Source: Chitinophaga pinensis (lineage in GTDB: Bacteria > Bacteroidota > Bacteroidia > NS11-12g > UBA9320). From it: 42,036 bases of DNA. The stretch's first letter is position 1. The number at the start of each line of letters is the position of its first letter. The DNA lies in NCBI GenBank assembly GCA_945889315.1, contig CAMDBP010000013.1:1-42036 (forward strand), written 5' to 3'. The position numbers were made by a program, and so were the translations under genes. Below, piece after piece: positions 25,820 to 34,423 of this stretch. The notes beneath the pieces are model-generated. The model ran no database searches. It was given only the letters and a program-made list of their open reading frames with translations, and was not told the DNA's origin.

Positions 25820-26424
25820 TGTGGAATTGGAAGTCTTTATTCAACTCAAAAGAAGTAGATGAAATGAAATTTTTAATAGCAGGTTTAGGGAATATAGGCG
25901 CGGAGTATGCGAATACAAGACATAACATTGGTTTCGATGTATTGGATCAATGGGTAGAGTCACATGGAGCGGAATGGGAGACAGGTAGGCATGCTTTTGT
26001 TGCTCAGTTTAAATTTAGAGGGAAACAAATAGTCTGCATAAAGCCAACTACCTATATGAATTTAAGTGGGAAGGCAGTAAAGCACTGGATGAGTGTGGAA
26101 CGTATAAGCCCTAAGAACCTTTTGATTGTTACCGATGATATTTCTATTGATGTTGGTAAACTTAGGATTAGAGGCAAAGGTAGTCCAGGGGGTCACAATG
26201 GTTTGAAAGATATAGAAGCGCAGTTGGGGACGGATAACTACGATAGGATTCGTTTCGGAGCAGGAAATGATTATCCTAAAGGCAGGCAAGTAGAATTTGT
26301 GCTGGGTCAGTGGGGCGAGAGCGAAGCCATAGAGGTCTCCTTGCAAAAAGACCGAACTTGCTTAGCTATAGAGGCTTGGATTATAAAAGGGCTAAATGGT
26401 GCAATGAACGAATTTAGCGGATAG
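25819..26424 (+). CDS. pth: Peptidyl-tRNA hydrolase
   Basis: 201 residues with the complete Pth pattern: GLGNIGAEYANTRHNIGF (catalytic His in TRHN), KPTTYMNLSG, TDDISIDVGKLRIR, and GSPGGHNGLKDIEAQLGT. It cleaves peptidyl-tRNA dropped by stalled ribosomes. Two starts are possible: the ATG at 25819, whose A is the last base of the permease TAA stop, adds 15 residues (MWNWKSLFNSKEVDE); the ATG at 25864 gives the usual beginning MKFLIAGLGN. The longer one is used here because of the tight coupling and because N-terminal extensions of this kind are familiar in Bacteroidota Pth. Confidence 0.93.
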   Translation: MWNWKSLFNSKEVDEMKFLIAGLGNIGAEYANTRHNIGFDVLDQWVESHGAEWETGRHAFVAQFKFRGKQIVCIKPTTYMNLSGKAVKHWMSVERISPKNLLIVTDDISIDVGKLRIRGKGSPGGHNGLKDIEAQLGTDNYDRIRFGAGNDYPKGRQVEFVLGQWGESEAIEVSLQKDRTCLAIEAWIIKGLNGAMNEFSG

Positions 26425-26431
26425 ACTAACC

Positions 26432-27343
26432 TTAGCTTGTAAACATTTTGCGTTGATTTATTCGAGTGCTTCTGGTTTTGGGAGGATTTCGATTATAGTA
26501 GCATCCATCTCCGGATTTCCCTCCTAAGATATATTCAAATTTTAAGCCGATAATTACATAAGAATCATTACATAACGGATTTCCTCGAGGAGAACCTATG
26601 TCATTAGATATTAAGGACTTATCGGCTAATTGGGATACAGGTATATTCGGTTGTGCTATGTTAAGTAGCGCAGGGTCGGCGTAAACGGTACTTACATCAT
26701 CTAGATAATCGGTAAATGTCTTCCTGAAACCCACATCAAGGAGCAACGATGTACTTTTGGCAAGTCTAAATTTGTAACCCAGCCCGCACGGGATTACAAT
26801 GTCTAGCTCGCTATAAGGTCCTGGTCCGTTATCCAAAAATTGGCCTTCTGTTCCCGCTTTTCTCAAGTCATACCATTCATCCTTTAGCTTGCTCATTGGT
26901 TTATAATAAATACCACCCACACCGGTGTAGATGTAAAATCGATTAAAACCGGCAGATCTGCTAAATGGTCTGATTTCGCCTAGCACACTTACTTCAAAGA
27001 GGTTAGTTCTTACGCTCAAGTTACGCGCTACCTGAAAGTTTTGACGAGAATATCCGTCATTACTGACTAAACGAGTGCCTAAAGCATTAAGCCCGACAGA
27101 AAATGCGCCAGAATTCATGGTGATTCCAGTTCCAAGTGCCAGTCGATTAGCTCTTATATTATAATCAAAAATACCTCTATTCCCTATAAATCGACTCCCT
27201 CCTAAGTCTCCCAGCATATTACTTCCACCTACATAGATATTCGTGGACCAGCTTGCGCTTTTGTATGTTTGTGCCATAGAAGTACTTGTAAGTAGTATAA
27301 GATTTATGGCAAGACCCCAAGTCGTGTATTTTTTAAAATTCAT
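26432..27343 (-). CDS. Outer-membrane beta-barrel-like protein (DUF6089-like)
   Basis: 303 residues. Signal peptide at about 1-24 (LAINLILLTSTSMAQ), then YKSASWSTNIYVGGSNMLGDLGG, a start typical of a Bacteroidota barrel family (DUF6089), and repeated amphipathic strands with glycines and aromatic residues. It contains a stretch on a structured loop (ADPALLNIAQPNIPV) and KFEYILGG near the C-terminus, ending in a basic tail after about residue 278. It is probably an 8-12-strand outer-membrane barrel; no ligand is known. The gene converges with pth over seven bases and has its own promoter (27355-27384). Confidence 0.7.
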   Translation of the reverse strand: MNFKKYTTWGLAINLILLTSTSMAQTYKSASWSTNIYVGGSNMLGDLGGSRFIGNRGIFDYNIRANRLALGTGITMNSGAFSVGLNALGTRLVSNDGYSRQNFQVARNLSVRTNLFEVSVLGEIRPFSRSAGFNRFYIYTGVGGIYYKPMSKLKDEWYDLRKAGTEGQFLDNGPGPYSELDIVIPCGLGYKFRLAKSTSLLLDVGFRKTFTDYLDDVSTVYADPALLNIAQPNIPVSQLADKSLISNDIGSPRGNPLCNDSYVIIGLKFEYILGGKSGDGCYYNRNPPKTRSTRINQRKMFTS

Positions 27344-27354
27344 GTTGAATACTG

Positions 27355-27384
27355 CAAAGGTGGACTAAAGTAAGAACTTTGCAA
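27355..27384 (-). promoter_or_regulatory. Promoter of the beta-barrel gene
   Basis: On the minus strand TTG (27384-27382), 19 bases, then CACCTTTG (27362-27355), one base from TAnnTTTG, ending 11 bases before the ATG at 27343. Spacing supports it. Confidence 0.45.
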
Positions 27385-27450
27385 AAAGGCTATAGTTCAT
27401 AAATAGCTATCCTAATTATTTGTATGTGATAATTTAGCTTGCTGGGTTTT

Positions 27451-27816
27451 TTACATTCTATAAATATCGGTAGGATTGTCTATCAGCCTAGCTTTATTTC
27501 CTTTTATCACGATAGGCCCCCTTATTAAACTTGGATTATTCAGCAGTAAATTAGTCCAATCTCTTTCTTCAAAATCACGTCCTCTTATATTAGCTTGGTA
27601 GTATGGACTTGACTTATCTAATAGTTCTTTAGGGGACATATTTAGTTTGGATAGAATATTTTCCCATAGGGTCCCAGTGCTTTTAGTCTTAAGTAAGTCT
27701 ATTACATTTACTTGGTTGCTAATGCTTTTGGCATAGGCAAATACTTTTTTCGATTTTGAGCAATCTGACTTAAGAAATAGCAGTATCTCAGTGCTGGATG
27801 AATTAATTTTGTGCAT
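27451..27816 (-). CDS. ArsC/Spx-family thioredoxin-fold protein
   Basis: 121 residues of the ArsC/Spx/YffB family: the N-terminal strand-loop LKSDCSKSKKVFAYA places the redox Cys19 at the tip of the first helix as in ArsC (CSKS), and the C-terminal pattern SLIRGPIVIKGNKARLID matches the SLIQRPIVV-x-x-x-x-K-A-x-x-G region. It could be a glutaredoxin-coupled arsenate reductase, but Spx-like homologues of unknown function are common in Bacteroidota and no arsenic-resistance gene is near. It stands alone; a near-perfect palindrome lies 65 bases upstream of its start. Start is the ATG at 27816. Confidence 0.75.
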   Translation of the reverse strand: MHKINSSSTEILLFLKSDCSKSKKVFAYAKSISNQVNVIDLLKTKSTGTLWENILSKLNMSPKELLDKSSPYYQANIRGRDFEERDWTNLLLNNPSLIRGPIVIKGNKARLIDNPTDIYRM

Positions 27817-27881
27817 AGCCTTTACCTTATTATACTCCCAATGTACACTTTTATTTTAGATTTGAACAGCACGAATAGCTA

Positions 27882-27901
27882 AGTGCCTACTAGTAAGCAC
27901 T
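27882..27901. promoter_or_regulatory. Near-perfect palindrome upstream of the arsC/spx-like gene
   Basis: AGTGCCTACTAGTAAGCACT is a 20-base palindrome with one mismatched pair out of ten, centred on ACTAGT. It lies 65 bases before the ArsC-like start codon and next to, but outside, the M42 terminator. A regulator site is possible. Confidence 0.4.
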
Positions 27902-27904
27902 ACT

Positions 27905-27936
27905 AAAAAAGGCTTCCAATTGGAAGCCTTTTTTTT
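27905..27936 (-). terminator. Rho-independent terminator after the M42 peptidase gene
   Basis: GGCTTCCAA and TTGGAAGCC form a strong hairpin within a perfect 30-base palindrome (27905-27934), with an A-run on one side and a T-run on the other, so it works in both directions. It directly follows the peptidase stop. Confidence 0.85.
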
Positions 27937-27949
27937 AAATCACTAGATT

Positions 27950-29020
27950 TTACTTGAAATATCTAAAATCGTGTCCAGCTTCTAGCTGACAAAGCAAATG
28001 GTACATTAGTTGAATGCAATCTTCAATATCTGAGTAAGCTACGGTTTCGACGGTAGTGTGCATATACTTAAGTGGTAACGATATAAGTGCGCTAGCCACA
28101 CCAATATCGCTGTAGGCAAATGCATCCGTGTCGGTGCCTGTACTTCTACTAGCGGCTTGTCGTTGGATGTCTATTTTATTTGCTTTCGCTACGTCAATAA
28201 TCATATTAAGTAAGTTGTTTTGTACAGCGGGTCCAGTTGTTACAGCAGGTCCGCCACCACATTTAGTATCGCCTTGTGTTTTCTTGTCGTACATTGGGCT
28301 ATGTGTGTCGTGGGTTACATCTGTAACGATTGCTACGTCTGGTTTTAATCTTCTACTGATCATTTCTGCTCCTCGCAGACCTATTTCTTCTTGAACGGCA
28401 TTTACTACGTACAAGGTATAGGGTAATTTTATCTTGTTTTCTTTTAATAATCGAGCAACTTCGGCAATCATGAAGCCACCACCTCGATTATCAATAGCAC
28501 GAGCTACTACATATTTTTTATTAAGCTCCATCATCTCTGCATCAAAGGTTACAACGGTTCCTACGTCTATACCCATAGCCAGAACTTCTTTTTTATTAGC
28601 AGCTCCAACGTCTATCGTTAAATTAGCTAATGACGGAGCAGGTTCTCTGTCTTTGTTGCGTACGTGGATAGCTGGCCATCCAAAAATACCATCTACTTTA
28701 CCTTTTGGTGTATGTAAGTGAACACGCATGCTGGGTGCAATTTGATGATCACTTCCGCCGTTTCGAATCACATATATGTAGCCTTTTTCGTCAATATAAT
28801 TTACAAACCAAGCTATCTCGTCAGCATGGGCTTCTATGACTACTTTATATTTCTGTCCGGGGTTAATTACACCTACAACAGAACCATACACATCTACTTC
28901 ATATTCATCGATGTATTGCTTCATATATTCAAGCCAGATTTTCTGACCTGCAGTTTCAAAACCTGTAGGAGAGTTAGCATTTAGATAGTCTCTTAGGAAT
29001 TTTTTACTTTCTTTTCTCAT
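27950..29020 (-). CDS. M42-family metal aminopeptidase
   Basis: 356 residues with all five metal ligands in place: His65 (EAHADEIAW), Asp178 (AIDNRGGG), the EE pair at 211-212, Asp234 (VTDVTHDTHSP) and His321 (YMHTTVETV). M42 enzymes (TET aminopeptidase or glutamyl aminopeptidase types) form large particles and trim peptides in the cytoplasm; older labels call them endoglucanases. There is no signal peptide. A strong terminator follows directly. The start ATG at 29020 has a TATCTTCG element ending five bases upstream, suggesting a nearly leaderless mRNA. Confidence 0.92.
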   Translation of the reverse strand: MRKESKKFLRDYLNANSPTGFETAGQKIWLEYMKQYIDEYEVDVYGSVVGVINPGQKYKVVIEAHADEIAWFVNYIDEKGYIYVIRNGGSDHQIAPSMRVHLHTPKGKVDGIFGWPAIHVRNKDREPAPSLANLTIDVGAANKKEVLAMGIDVGTVVTFDAEMMELNKKYVVARAIDNRGGGFMIAEVARLLKENKIKLPYTLYVVNAVQEEIGLRGAEMISRRLKPDVAIVTDVTHDTHSPMYDKKTQGDTKCGGGPAVTTGPAVQNNLLNMIIDVAKANKIDIQRQAASRSTGTDTDAFAYSDIGVASALISLPLKYMHTTVETVAYSDIEDCIQLMYHLLCQLEAGHDFRYFK

Positions 29021-29025
29021 TGGGG

Positions 29026-29033
29026 CGAAGATA
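29026..29033 (-). promoter_or_regulatory. Candidate -7 element of the M42 peptidase gene
   Basis: Minus strand TATCTTCG, one base from TAnnTTTG, five bases before the ATG. The same TAnnTTCG form and spacing are found before udk (38601-38608). Confidence 0.4.
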
Positions 29034-29101
29034 ATTTTTTTGTTTGATGAAGGGATGCGCTTTGAATTTTAGTAATTAGTTAGGTAGCTAATAAAATGAA
29101 A

Positions 29102-29566
29102 TTAATGGTTTTTAGCGGTTCTGAGCATTTCTACATGCGGAATATCATCTTCCAAGTATATTTCGGATACCTGAATAAAATCAAATCGACTATAAAAAGA
29201 GGTAAGATGGTGTTGTGCTGAAATTCGAATATCTTGTGTACCCCACTTATTTTCTATAAAACGCAAGGTTTGATGCATTAGATCATTAGCCACATTGGTT
29301 CCTCGATACTCCATCGATACAGCCACCCTGCCGACGGATATCTCGCTATACGAAATCCCCGCAGGTAAAATTCTGCATACCGCAATTACCTGTTGACCTA
29401 ACTTCCCGTATACGTGAAATGCGGTTAGGTCTTTATCGTCTATATCTTGGTAGGGGCAATTTTGCTCTACCACAAAAATGGAAGACCGCAAAGCCATAAT
29501 ATGATGGTAATTGGAGACTTCTAAGTCATTAAAAGCGTCGATATTCCAGTTCGGTTGGTGCTTCAT
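29102..29566 (-). CDS. GNAT N-acetyltransferase, ElaA-like
   Basis: 154 residues. The N-terminal signature LRSSIFVVEQNCPYQDIDDKD is that of ElaA-type GNAT proteins (pattern V-F-V-V-E-Q-x-C-P-Y-x-D-x-D-x-x-D). The acetyl-CoA-binding segment is ISVGRVAVSMEYRGTNVANDLM, with a relaxed R/Q-x-x-G-x-G/A loop. The acceptor is unknown. Its start codon is preceded by an exact TATATTTG element (29580-29587) and it is separated from the upstream RND operon by a terminator. Confidence 0.88.
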   Translation of the reverse strand: MKHQPNWNIDAFNDLEVSNYHHIMALRSSIFVVEQNCPYQDIDDKDLTAFHVYGKLGQQVIAVCRILPAGISYSEISVGRVAVSMEYRGTNVANDLMHQTLRFIENKWGTQDIRISAQHHLTSFYSRFDFIQVSEIYLEDDIPHVEMLRTAKNH

Positions 29567-29579
29567 GTAGATAACGTAT

Positions 29580-29587
29580 CAAATATA
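29580..29587 (-). promoter_or_regulatory. Candidate -7 element of the ElaA-like gene
   Basis: Minus strand TATATTTG, exact consensus, ending 13 bases before the ATG at 29566 and lying just beyond the efflux operon terminator. Confidence 0.5.
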
Positions 29588-29598
29588 ACCCCTATTCT

Positions 29599-29634
29599 AA
29601 AAAAAAGCCCCCGTTTCTTGCGAAATTGGGGCTT
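29599..29634 (-). terminator. Rho-independent terminator of the efflux operon
   Basis: AAGCCCC (29605-29611) pairs with GGGGCTT (29628-29634), extended by an inner GTTTC/GAAAT stem around a four-base loop. On the minus strand the hairpin is followed by a run of eight T. It lies about 100 bases after the RND permease stop. Confidence 0.88.
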
Positions 29635-29730
29635 AGTCTAACCAAAAACTAAAAAACTATAGTTTGAGTTCTTTTCTGTTTCAAAGGAACTGATTTTGTT
29701 GATTTAGATCGCTAAAGAACTCGTCAGTAT

Positions 29731-32700
29731 TTAGTCATTTCGGAATTTAGACTTTATCCAAATTCCTAACTTGTCACTTAAAAAATACATTACTGGGACA
29801 ATTACGAGGGTAAGGAAAGTAGCGAATGTCAATCCATATATAACTGCCCATGCCATAGGACCCCAGAATGATGCATTTTGTCCGCCCCAATATAATTCTG
29901 CATTACCTTCTCTAAGCAAACGAGCGAAGTTGACATTGAAACCTACTGCAAGAGGGAATAGACCTAAAACGGTTGTGATAGCAGTAAGTAATACGGGTCT
30001 TAATCGGGTTTGACCAGACTCCACTATCGTATCCACAATTTCAGGTATCGTAAGTTTATCATCACTGCCTAATCCTTGTTCTCCTCTTTTTCGTTCTCTA
30101 AGTAAGTTGGTATAATCGATCAAAACAATGGCATTATTTACCACAATCCCCGCTAACGAGATAATTCCGATACCGGTCATCATAATAGAGAAAGTTGTTC
30201 CGGTAAGCGAAAAACCAAGGAAAACTCCAATGGTACTAAATACCACAGTAACCATGATGATAAATGGACCCCCAATAGAGTTGAACTGGGTCACGATGAT
30301 TAGGAATATTAAAAACATCGCTAACAACATTGCGCCGCTTAGGAATGCCATTGACTCATCTTGCTCTTGCTGTTCCCCTGTAAAGCTAAATTCATAACCC
30401 TGTTTCATTTCATGATCGGCTAGAAGTTCTTTAAATCGAGCGACCAAGGCATTGGCATTTTTTCCTTCCTCTACTTCAGAATAGATGGTAATCACACGAT
30501 CTAGATCTTTTCGTTTTACGGAACCGTAGGTGGAGTTATACGAAACATCTGCTACCGCACTTATAGGCACTTGACTAATCTTACCGGTGGCCATATTCCT
30601 AAACGTTATTCTGGTATTCATAAGATTGTTTAGGTTATATCGGTATTCTTCTTGAAAACGAAGCTGTATTTCATAATCATCTTCACCCTCTTTATATTTA
30701 GAAATTTCTTTACCCAATAAAGCAGTTCTAATGGTGCCAGCTATTTGCATGGTGCTTAATCCAAAACGACGTGCTGCTTCTTGATTTACATTGATTTCTA
30801 ATACAGGCTTGCCTAGTTCTAGGTCCGTTTTTAGTTGGTCAACTCCATCTAAGTTTTCGGCTTCCATTTTTGCTTTAATCTTTTCCACCTCAGCTATTAG
30901 GGTAAGATAGTCTTCACCTTTTACTTCGACATTTATTGGTTTTCCTACCGGAGGGCCCATATTATCTTTCGCAAATGTGAGTTGTGCCTCAGGGAAATCG
31001 GCACACGCAGCTTTTATGTTTTTCATAATTTCGCTGGTATTGGTCTCTGACAAGAAAACACGTTTTTCAAACTCAAAGAAAGAAATGGTTATACGTGCTT
31101 TATTGGGTGACGATCCACTTTGTGGTCCAGCATTTGGGTCTGCTGTTTTTTCTCCAACTTGAGCAAGGACCGCTTCTACAATTACGCTGTCTTTAGCAAT
31201 AACTGGAAGTATGCGTTGTTCTAGTTTTTTGGTAATCTCGTTGGTTCGTTCTATATCGGTACCTAAAGGAGTCTCAATATAGATGTTTACATAATTTGGC
31301 TCGCTATCTGGAAAGAAAACAACTGGAGGCGTTTTTACCGCAAAAAGTACTAGGGTTAAAACAAAGAAGACAATTATCCCAATAAGAAATGCCATTGGTT
31401 TCTTTCCTTCCAGCGCAAAACGTAGAAACTGAGCATAGGTGTTTTCAATGCGAGGCATAGAGTACTCCATGAAATAATTAGCTCCTGGTGTAAGTAAATA
31501 TCTATTCGTGATTCCTATGATTACAGCCCCAATGAAGAGTCCGCCCATTATATTTTGCCCGATTACATACAGTAAGACTGCAATCAATAATAGAATGGCA
31601 TTTCTTACCCAAAACTTACCGTTCTTAGACTTTTCAGAATTGCCTATCTTAATCCAATCTGCAGTTAGAACAGGATTCACTACCAATGCTACAAACAGTG
31701 ATGAAGAAAGCACTATAATAAGTGTTATAGGCAAGTATTTAAAGAACTCACCCATCAAACTTGGCCAGAACATTAATGGAACGAACGCCGCGACCGTAGT
31801 GGCAGTGGATGCTATTATCGCAGTGGCCACTTCTCCGGTTCCTTCTTTAGATGCATCGTCTCTAGATTTACCTTTTTCGGAAAATTGTCGGTACACGTTT
31901 TCAACTATAACAATTCCATTGTCCACTAACATTCCCAATGCGAGAATTAAAGAGAACAACACCATCATATTTAGACTGGTACCGCTATAATCCAATATGG
32001 CAATACCCATTAACATGGATAAAGGAATGGCTATTCCAACAAAAAGTGAGTTGCGTACGCCTAAAAAGAAAATAAGAACACCAACAACTAAGAGCACACC
32101 CATTATAATGCTGTTCTCCAAGTTATTAACCATATTCTTGGTCATTTTACTTTGGTCATTGGTAATTACCACTTCCAAGTCTTTTGGCAAAACGTCTTGT
32201 TTTGCTTTCTTAACTATTTCTTGAATTTTTTCTGCAGCAGCTATTAGGTTTCCTCCACTTTTCTTTTTGATGTCAAGGGTTACCACTGTTTCTCCATTTA
32301 AGCGAGCAAAACTGGTAGATTCCTTGGGCCCAAATTTTACCGTTCCTATGTCTCTAAGGTATACAATGTTTTGGAACTCGTTTTTAACGATAACATTTTC
32401 AATGTCTCTCCAGTTTTTAAACTCTCCGTCTATTCGGATATTTCTGCGGGTAATATCACTGCCTTCTATTCTTTTAATATCGCCACCAGACATGGTAACG
32501 TTTTCTCCTCTAATCGCTTGTTCAACATCGTTTAAGGAAAGTTCTAGTGCTTCCATTTTAACTCTGTCGATGGATACTTCCACTTCTTCATCGGTTAGCC
32601 CTGAGATGTCTACAGAAGACACTTCGGAGAGGTTTTCCATTTCTTCCTTTAGGTATTCCGCGTATTCTTTAAGCTTGTCTTCTTCATAGTCACCACTTAC

Positions 32701-33159
32701 GTTTACGTTCATTACAGGAAACTGTGAAAAGTCCATTTCCATCACACTTGGATCTGCTGGTAGATCATTCGGTAAGTCCATTTTGGCCCTATCTATAGCG
32801 TCTTTTACTTCTAACAACGCCTTTTCGCCTTTAACCGAAAATTCGAACTCTGCTACAATTACGGAGAAATCTTGGATACTGGTAGAAGTCAACTTTTTAA
32901 GACCAGTAATGGTATTAATCTCTTTTTCGATAGCACGAGTTACTAGATTCTCCATGTCGATTGGAGAGTTGCCAGGGTAAGCTGTGTTGATGTATATGAT
33001 GGGTTGTTTAACCTCTGGGAAACTTTCCTTAGGCATCGTAGTGTAGCTCTTGAAACCAATAATAAAGATGATGCCTATAATTACATAAACACTGATTTTA
33101 TTATTCACCGCCCAGGTGGAGAGTTTAAACTCTTTGATTATTTCTTGTATTTTACTCAT
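29731..33159 (-). CDS. RND-family efflux permease (AcrB/HAE-like)
   Basis: 1142 residues with the duplicated RND layout: N-terminal helix (about 18-37), a periplasmic domain of about 310 residues, helices 2-6 with the sequence LALGMLVDNGIVIVENVYRQF in helix 4 (Asp413), a second helix 7 and periplasmic domain, and a final set including GIISLAGIVVNNAIVLID. It would export a hydrophobic compound with the adaptor and TolC-like protein encoded upstream. Where most HAE1 pumps have a VDD pair here there is VDN, so only one of the two helix-4 aspartates is kept. Last gene of the operon, with a strong terminator behind it. Substrate unknown. Confidence 0.93.
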   Translation of the reverse strand: MSKIQEIIKEFKLSTWAVNNKISVYVIIGIIFIIGFKSYTTMPKESFPEVKQPIIYINTAYPGNSPIDMENLVTRAIEKEINTITGLKKLTSTSIQDFSVIVAEFEFSVKGEKALLEVKDAIDRAKMDLPNDLPADPSVMEMDFSQFPVMNVNVSGDYEEDKLKEYAEYLKEEMENLSEVSSVDISGLTDEEVEVSIDRVKMEALELSLNDVEQAIRGENVTMSGGDIKRIEGSDITRRNIRIDGEFKNWRDIENVIVKNEFQNIVYLRDIGTVKFGPKESTSFARLNGETVVTLDIKKKSGGNLIAAAEKIQEIVKKAKQDVLPKDLEVVITNDQSKMTKNMVNNLENSIIMGVLLVVGVLIFFLGVRNSLFVGIAIPLSMLMGIAILDYSGTSLNMMVLFSLILALGMLVDNGIVIVENVYRQFSEKGKSRDDASKEGTGEVATAIIASTATTVAAFVPLMFWPSLMGEFFKYLPITLIIVLSSSLFVALVVNPVLTADWIKIGNSEKSKNGKFWVRNAILLLIAVLLYVIGQNIMGGLFIGAVIIGITNRYLLTPGANYFMEYSMPRIENTYAQFLRFALEGKKPMAFLIGIIVFFVLTLVLFAVKTPPVVFFPDSEPNYVNIYIETPLGTDIERTNEITKKLEQRILPVIAKDSVIVEAVLAQVGEKTADPNAGPQSGSSPNKARITISFFEFEKRVFLSETNTSEIMKNIKAACADFPEAQLTFAKDNMGPPVGKPINVEVKGEDYLTLIAEVEKIKAKMEAENLDGVDQLKTDLELGKPVLEINVNQEAARRFGLSTMQIAGTIRTALLGKEISKYKEGEDDYEIQLRFQEEYRYNLNNLMNTRITFRNMATGKISQVPISAVADVSYNSTYGSVKRKDLDRVITIYSEVEEGKNANALVARFKELLADHEMKQGYEFSFTGEQQEQDESMAFLSGAMLLAMFLIFLIIVTQFNSIGGPFIIMVTVVFSTIGVFLGFSLTGTTFSIMMTGIGIISLAGIVVNNAIVLIDYTNLLRERKRGEQGLGSDDKLTIPEIVDTIVESGQTRLRPVLLTAITTVLGLFPLAVGFNVNFARLLREGNAELYWGGQNASFWGPMAWAVIYGLTFATFLTLVIVPVMYFLSDKLGIWIKSKFRND

Positions 33160-33243
33160 GTTTTTTTAATGATGATGTACGCTATGCAATTAGATCTGAA
33201 GACTTTCTCATTGCGGTATACTCTCTCGTTGTGATCTAAAATT

Positions 33244-34386
33244 TTATTGTGCAATGATTTTTACCTCATCACCTACAATCACACTATTTACTCCTTCTGT
33301 GATTACCAAGTCGCCGGTTTCTAGTCCAGATTTCACTACGGTTTCACTCGGGAATTGTTGCGCTATTTCTATGTAACGTTTCTCTACAGTTTTCTTGCCC
33401 CCATTCGTTTTAATGGTATAAACAAAATGCTGTTTTCCGTCATTTCTAACTAATTTAGTAGGCACAACAATGGAATTAGAATTATCAAAATCATAAGCAG
33501 TTACCATGGCTAGTAGGTTTGGTCTTAATTTGTCTAGGTTCTTGCTTGGCTCCACGTATATGACAAACGTTCTGTTGCTTGCATCTACAACATTACTTAC
33601 TGAAGAAATTTTCTCTGTCATAGTCAGCCCAATTGAAGGAAAACTTAAGTCTACAGATTGGCCTTTTTGTAGTTTACCGAGATAACTTTCAGACACATTT
33701 GCTTTTACTTGTATGTCTGCTAAATTAATGATTCGGGCAACGGGTCCACTAGTCATGCCACCAGCTATCTCGCCTTCATTAATCATAAGTTCGTCTACAG
33801 TACCACTGATGGGCGAGCGCAGCGAGTATTTGCCCAATTGCGTGCGAGCAGTTTTTATACTGTTTTGTAAATTTTCAAATTGATTTTTAGCTTGGAGGTA
33901 TTGCATTTCACTGCCTATTTTTTGTTTCCAAAGCTTCTCTGTTTTTTCAAAGTTAAGTTTGGCTAAACCAAGAGCGCCTTCCAGCTCAGCTATTTGAGAA
34001 CTTGCTACAGAACCATCCAGGTGGGCTATTATTTGACCCTTGCTTACATGTTGTCCTTCTTTTACTAGTATTTTAAGAATGCGCGCAGGTACCTCTGGAC
34101 TCACGAGTACGTTTTGGTCCGATTCAACAAGACCTTGTATTTGAAAAGAATTTTTAAATCCACCTTTATTTATTTCTAGCGCCATTACTGCAATTGCATT
34201 TGTACGAGCGGCTGTATCTAATAGATCTATTTCCCCTTTCACTTTGGCAATAGCTTCTTGTAGGGTATTCATTTCGGCATTTAGTGCTTCAAGTTCTGCT
34301 CGTTTAGCATCTAAGCCATTTTCAGTTTTACCGCCGCAAGCCGAAATAAGAGTTACCAGCGAGAGTATGAATAGTGTATTTTTCAT
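33244..34386 (-). CDS. RND periplasmic adaptor lipoprotein
   Basis: 380 residues. Lipoprotein signal LFILSLVTLISACGG (lipid Cys at 17) followed by a coiled-coil region (about 24-62), then the first half of the lipoyl domain (LVESDQNVLVSPEVPARILKILVKEGQHVSKGQIIAHLD), an alpha-hairpin (about 130-180), the second lipoyl half (YSLRSPISGTVDELMINEGEI) and beta-barrel plus membrane-proximal domains to the end. It links the permease with the outer-membrane channel. The gene sits between tolC and the permease in the order typical of Bacteroidota pumps, 37 bases after tolC and 84 bases before the permease start. Confidence 0.93.
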   Translation of the reverse strand: MKNTLFILSLVTLISACGGKTENGLDAKRAELEALNAEMNTLQEAIAKVKGEIDLLDTAARTNAIAVMALEINKGGFKNSFQIQGLVESDQNVLVSPEVPARILKILVKEGQHVSKGQIIAHLDGSVASSQIAELEGALGLAKLNFEKTEKLWKQKIGSEMQYLQAKNQFENLQNSIKTARTQLGKYSLRSPISGTVDELMINEGEIAGGMTSGPVARIINLADIQVKANVSESYLGKLQKGQSVDLSFPSIGLTMTEKISSVSNVVDASNRTFVIYVEPSKNLDKLRPNLLAMVTAYDFDNSNSIVVPTKLVRNDGKQHFVYTIKTNGGKKTVEKRYIEIAQQFPSETVVKSGLETGDLVITEGVNSVIVGDEVKIIAQ

Positions 34387-34423
34387 TGATTTATTTTAGT
34401 GTTTTTTTGGGTGCGAATTATAA

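Noticed and set aside
28128-28984. Several open frames on the plus strand opposite the M42 peptidase gene
   Set aside because: They mirror the codon pattern of the real gene, have no start signals or recognisable motifs, and overlap it fully.
31508-33234. Long plus-strand open frames opposite the RND permease gene
   Set aside because: Antisense shadows with Thr/Ile/Ser-rich low-complexity translations and no family features.
33190-33239. Inverted repeat TTAGATC/GATCTAA between the adaptor and RND permease genes
   Set aside because: Only seven pairs across a 36-base spacer in AT-rich DNA; likely chance, and no clear role within the operon.
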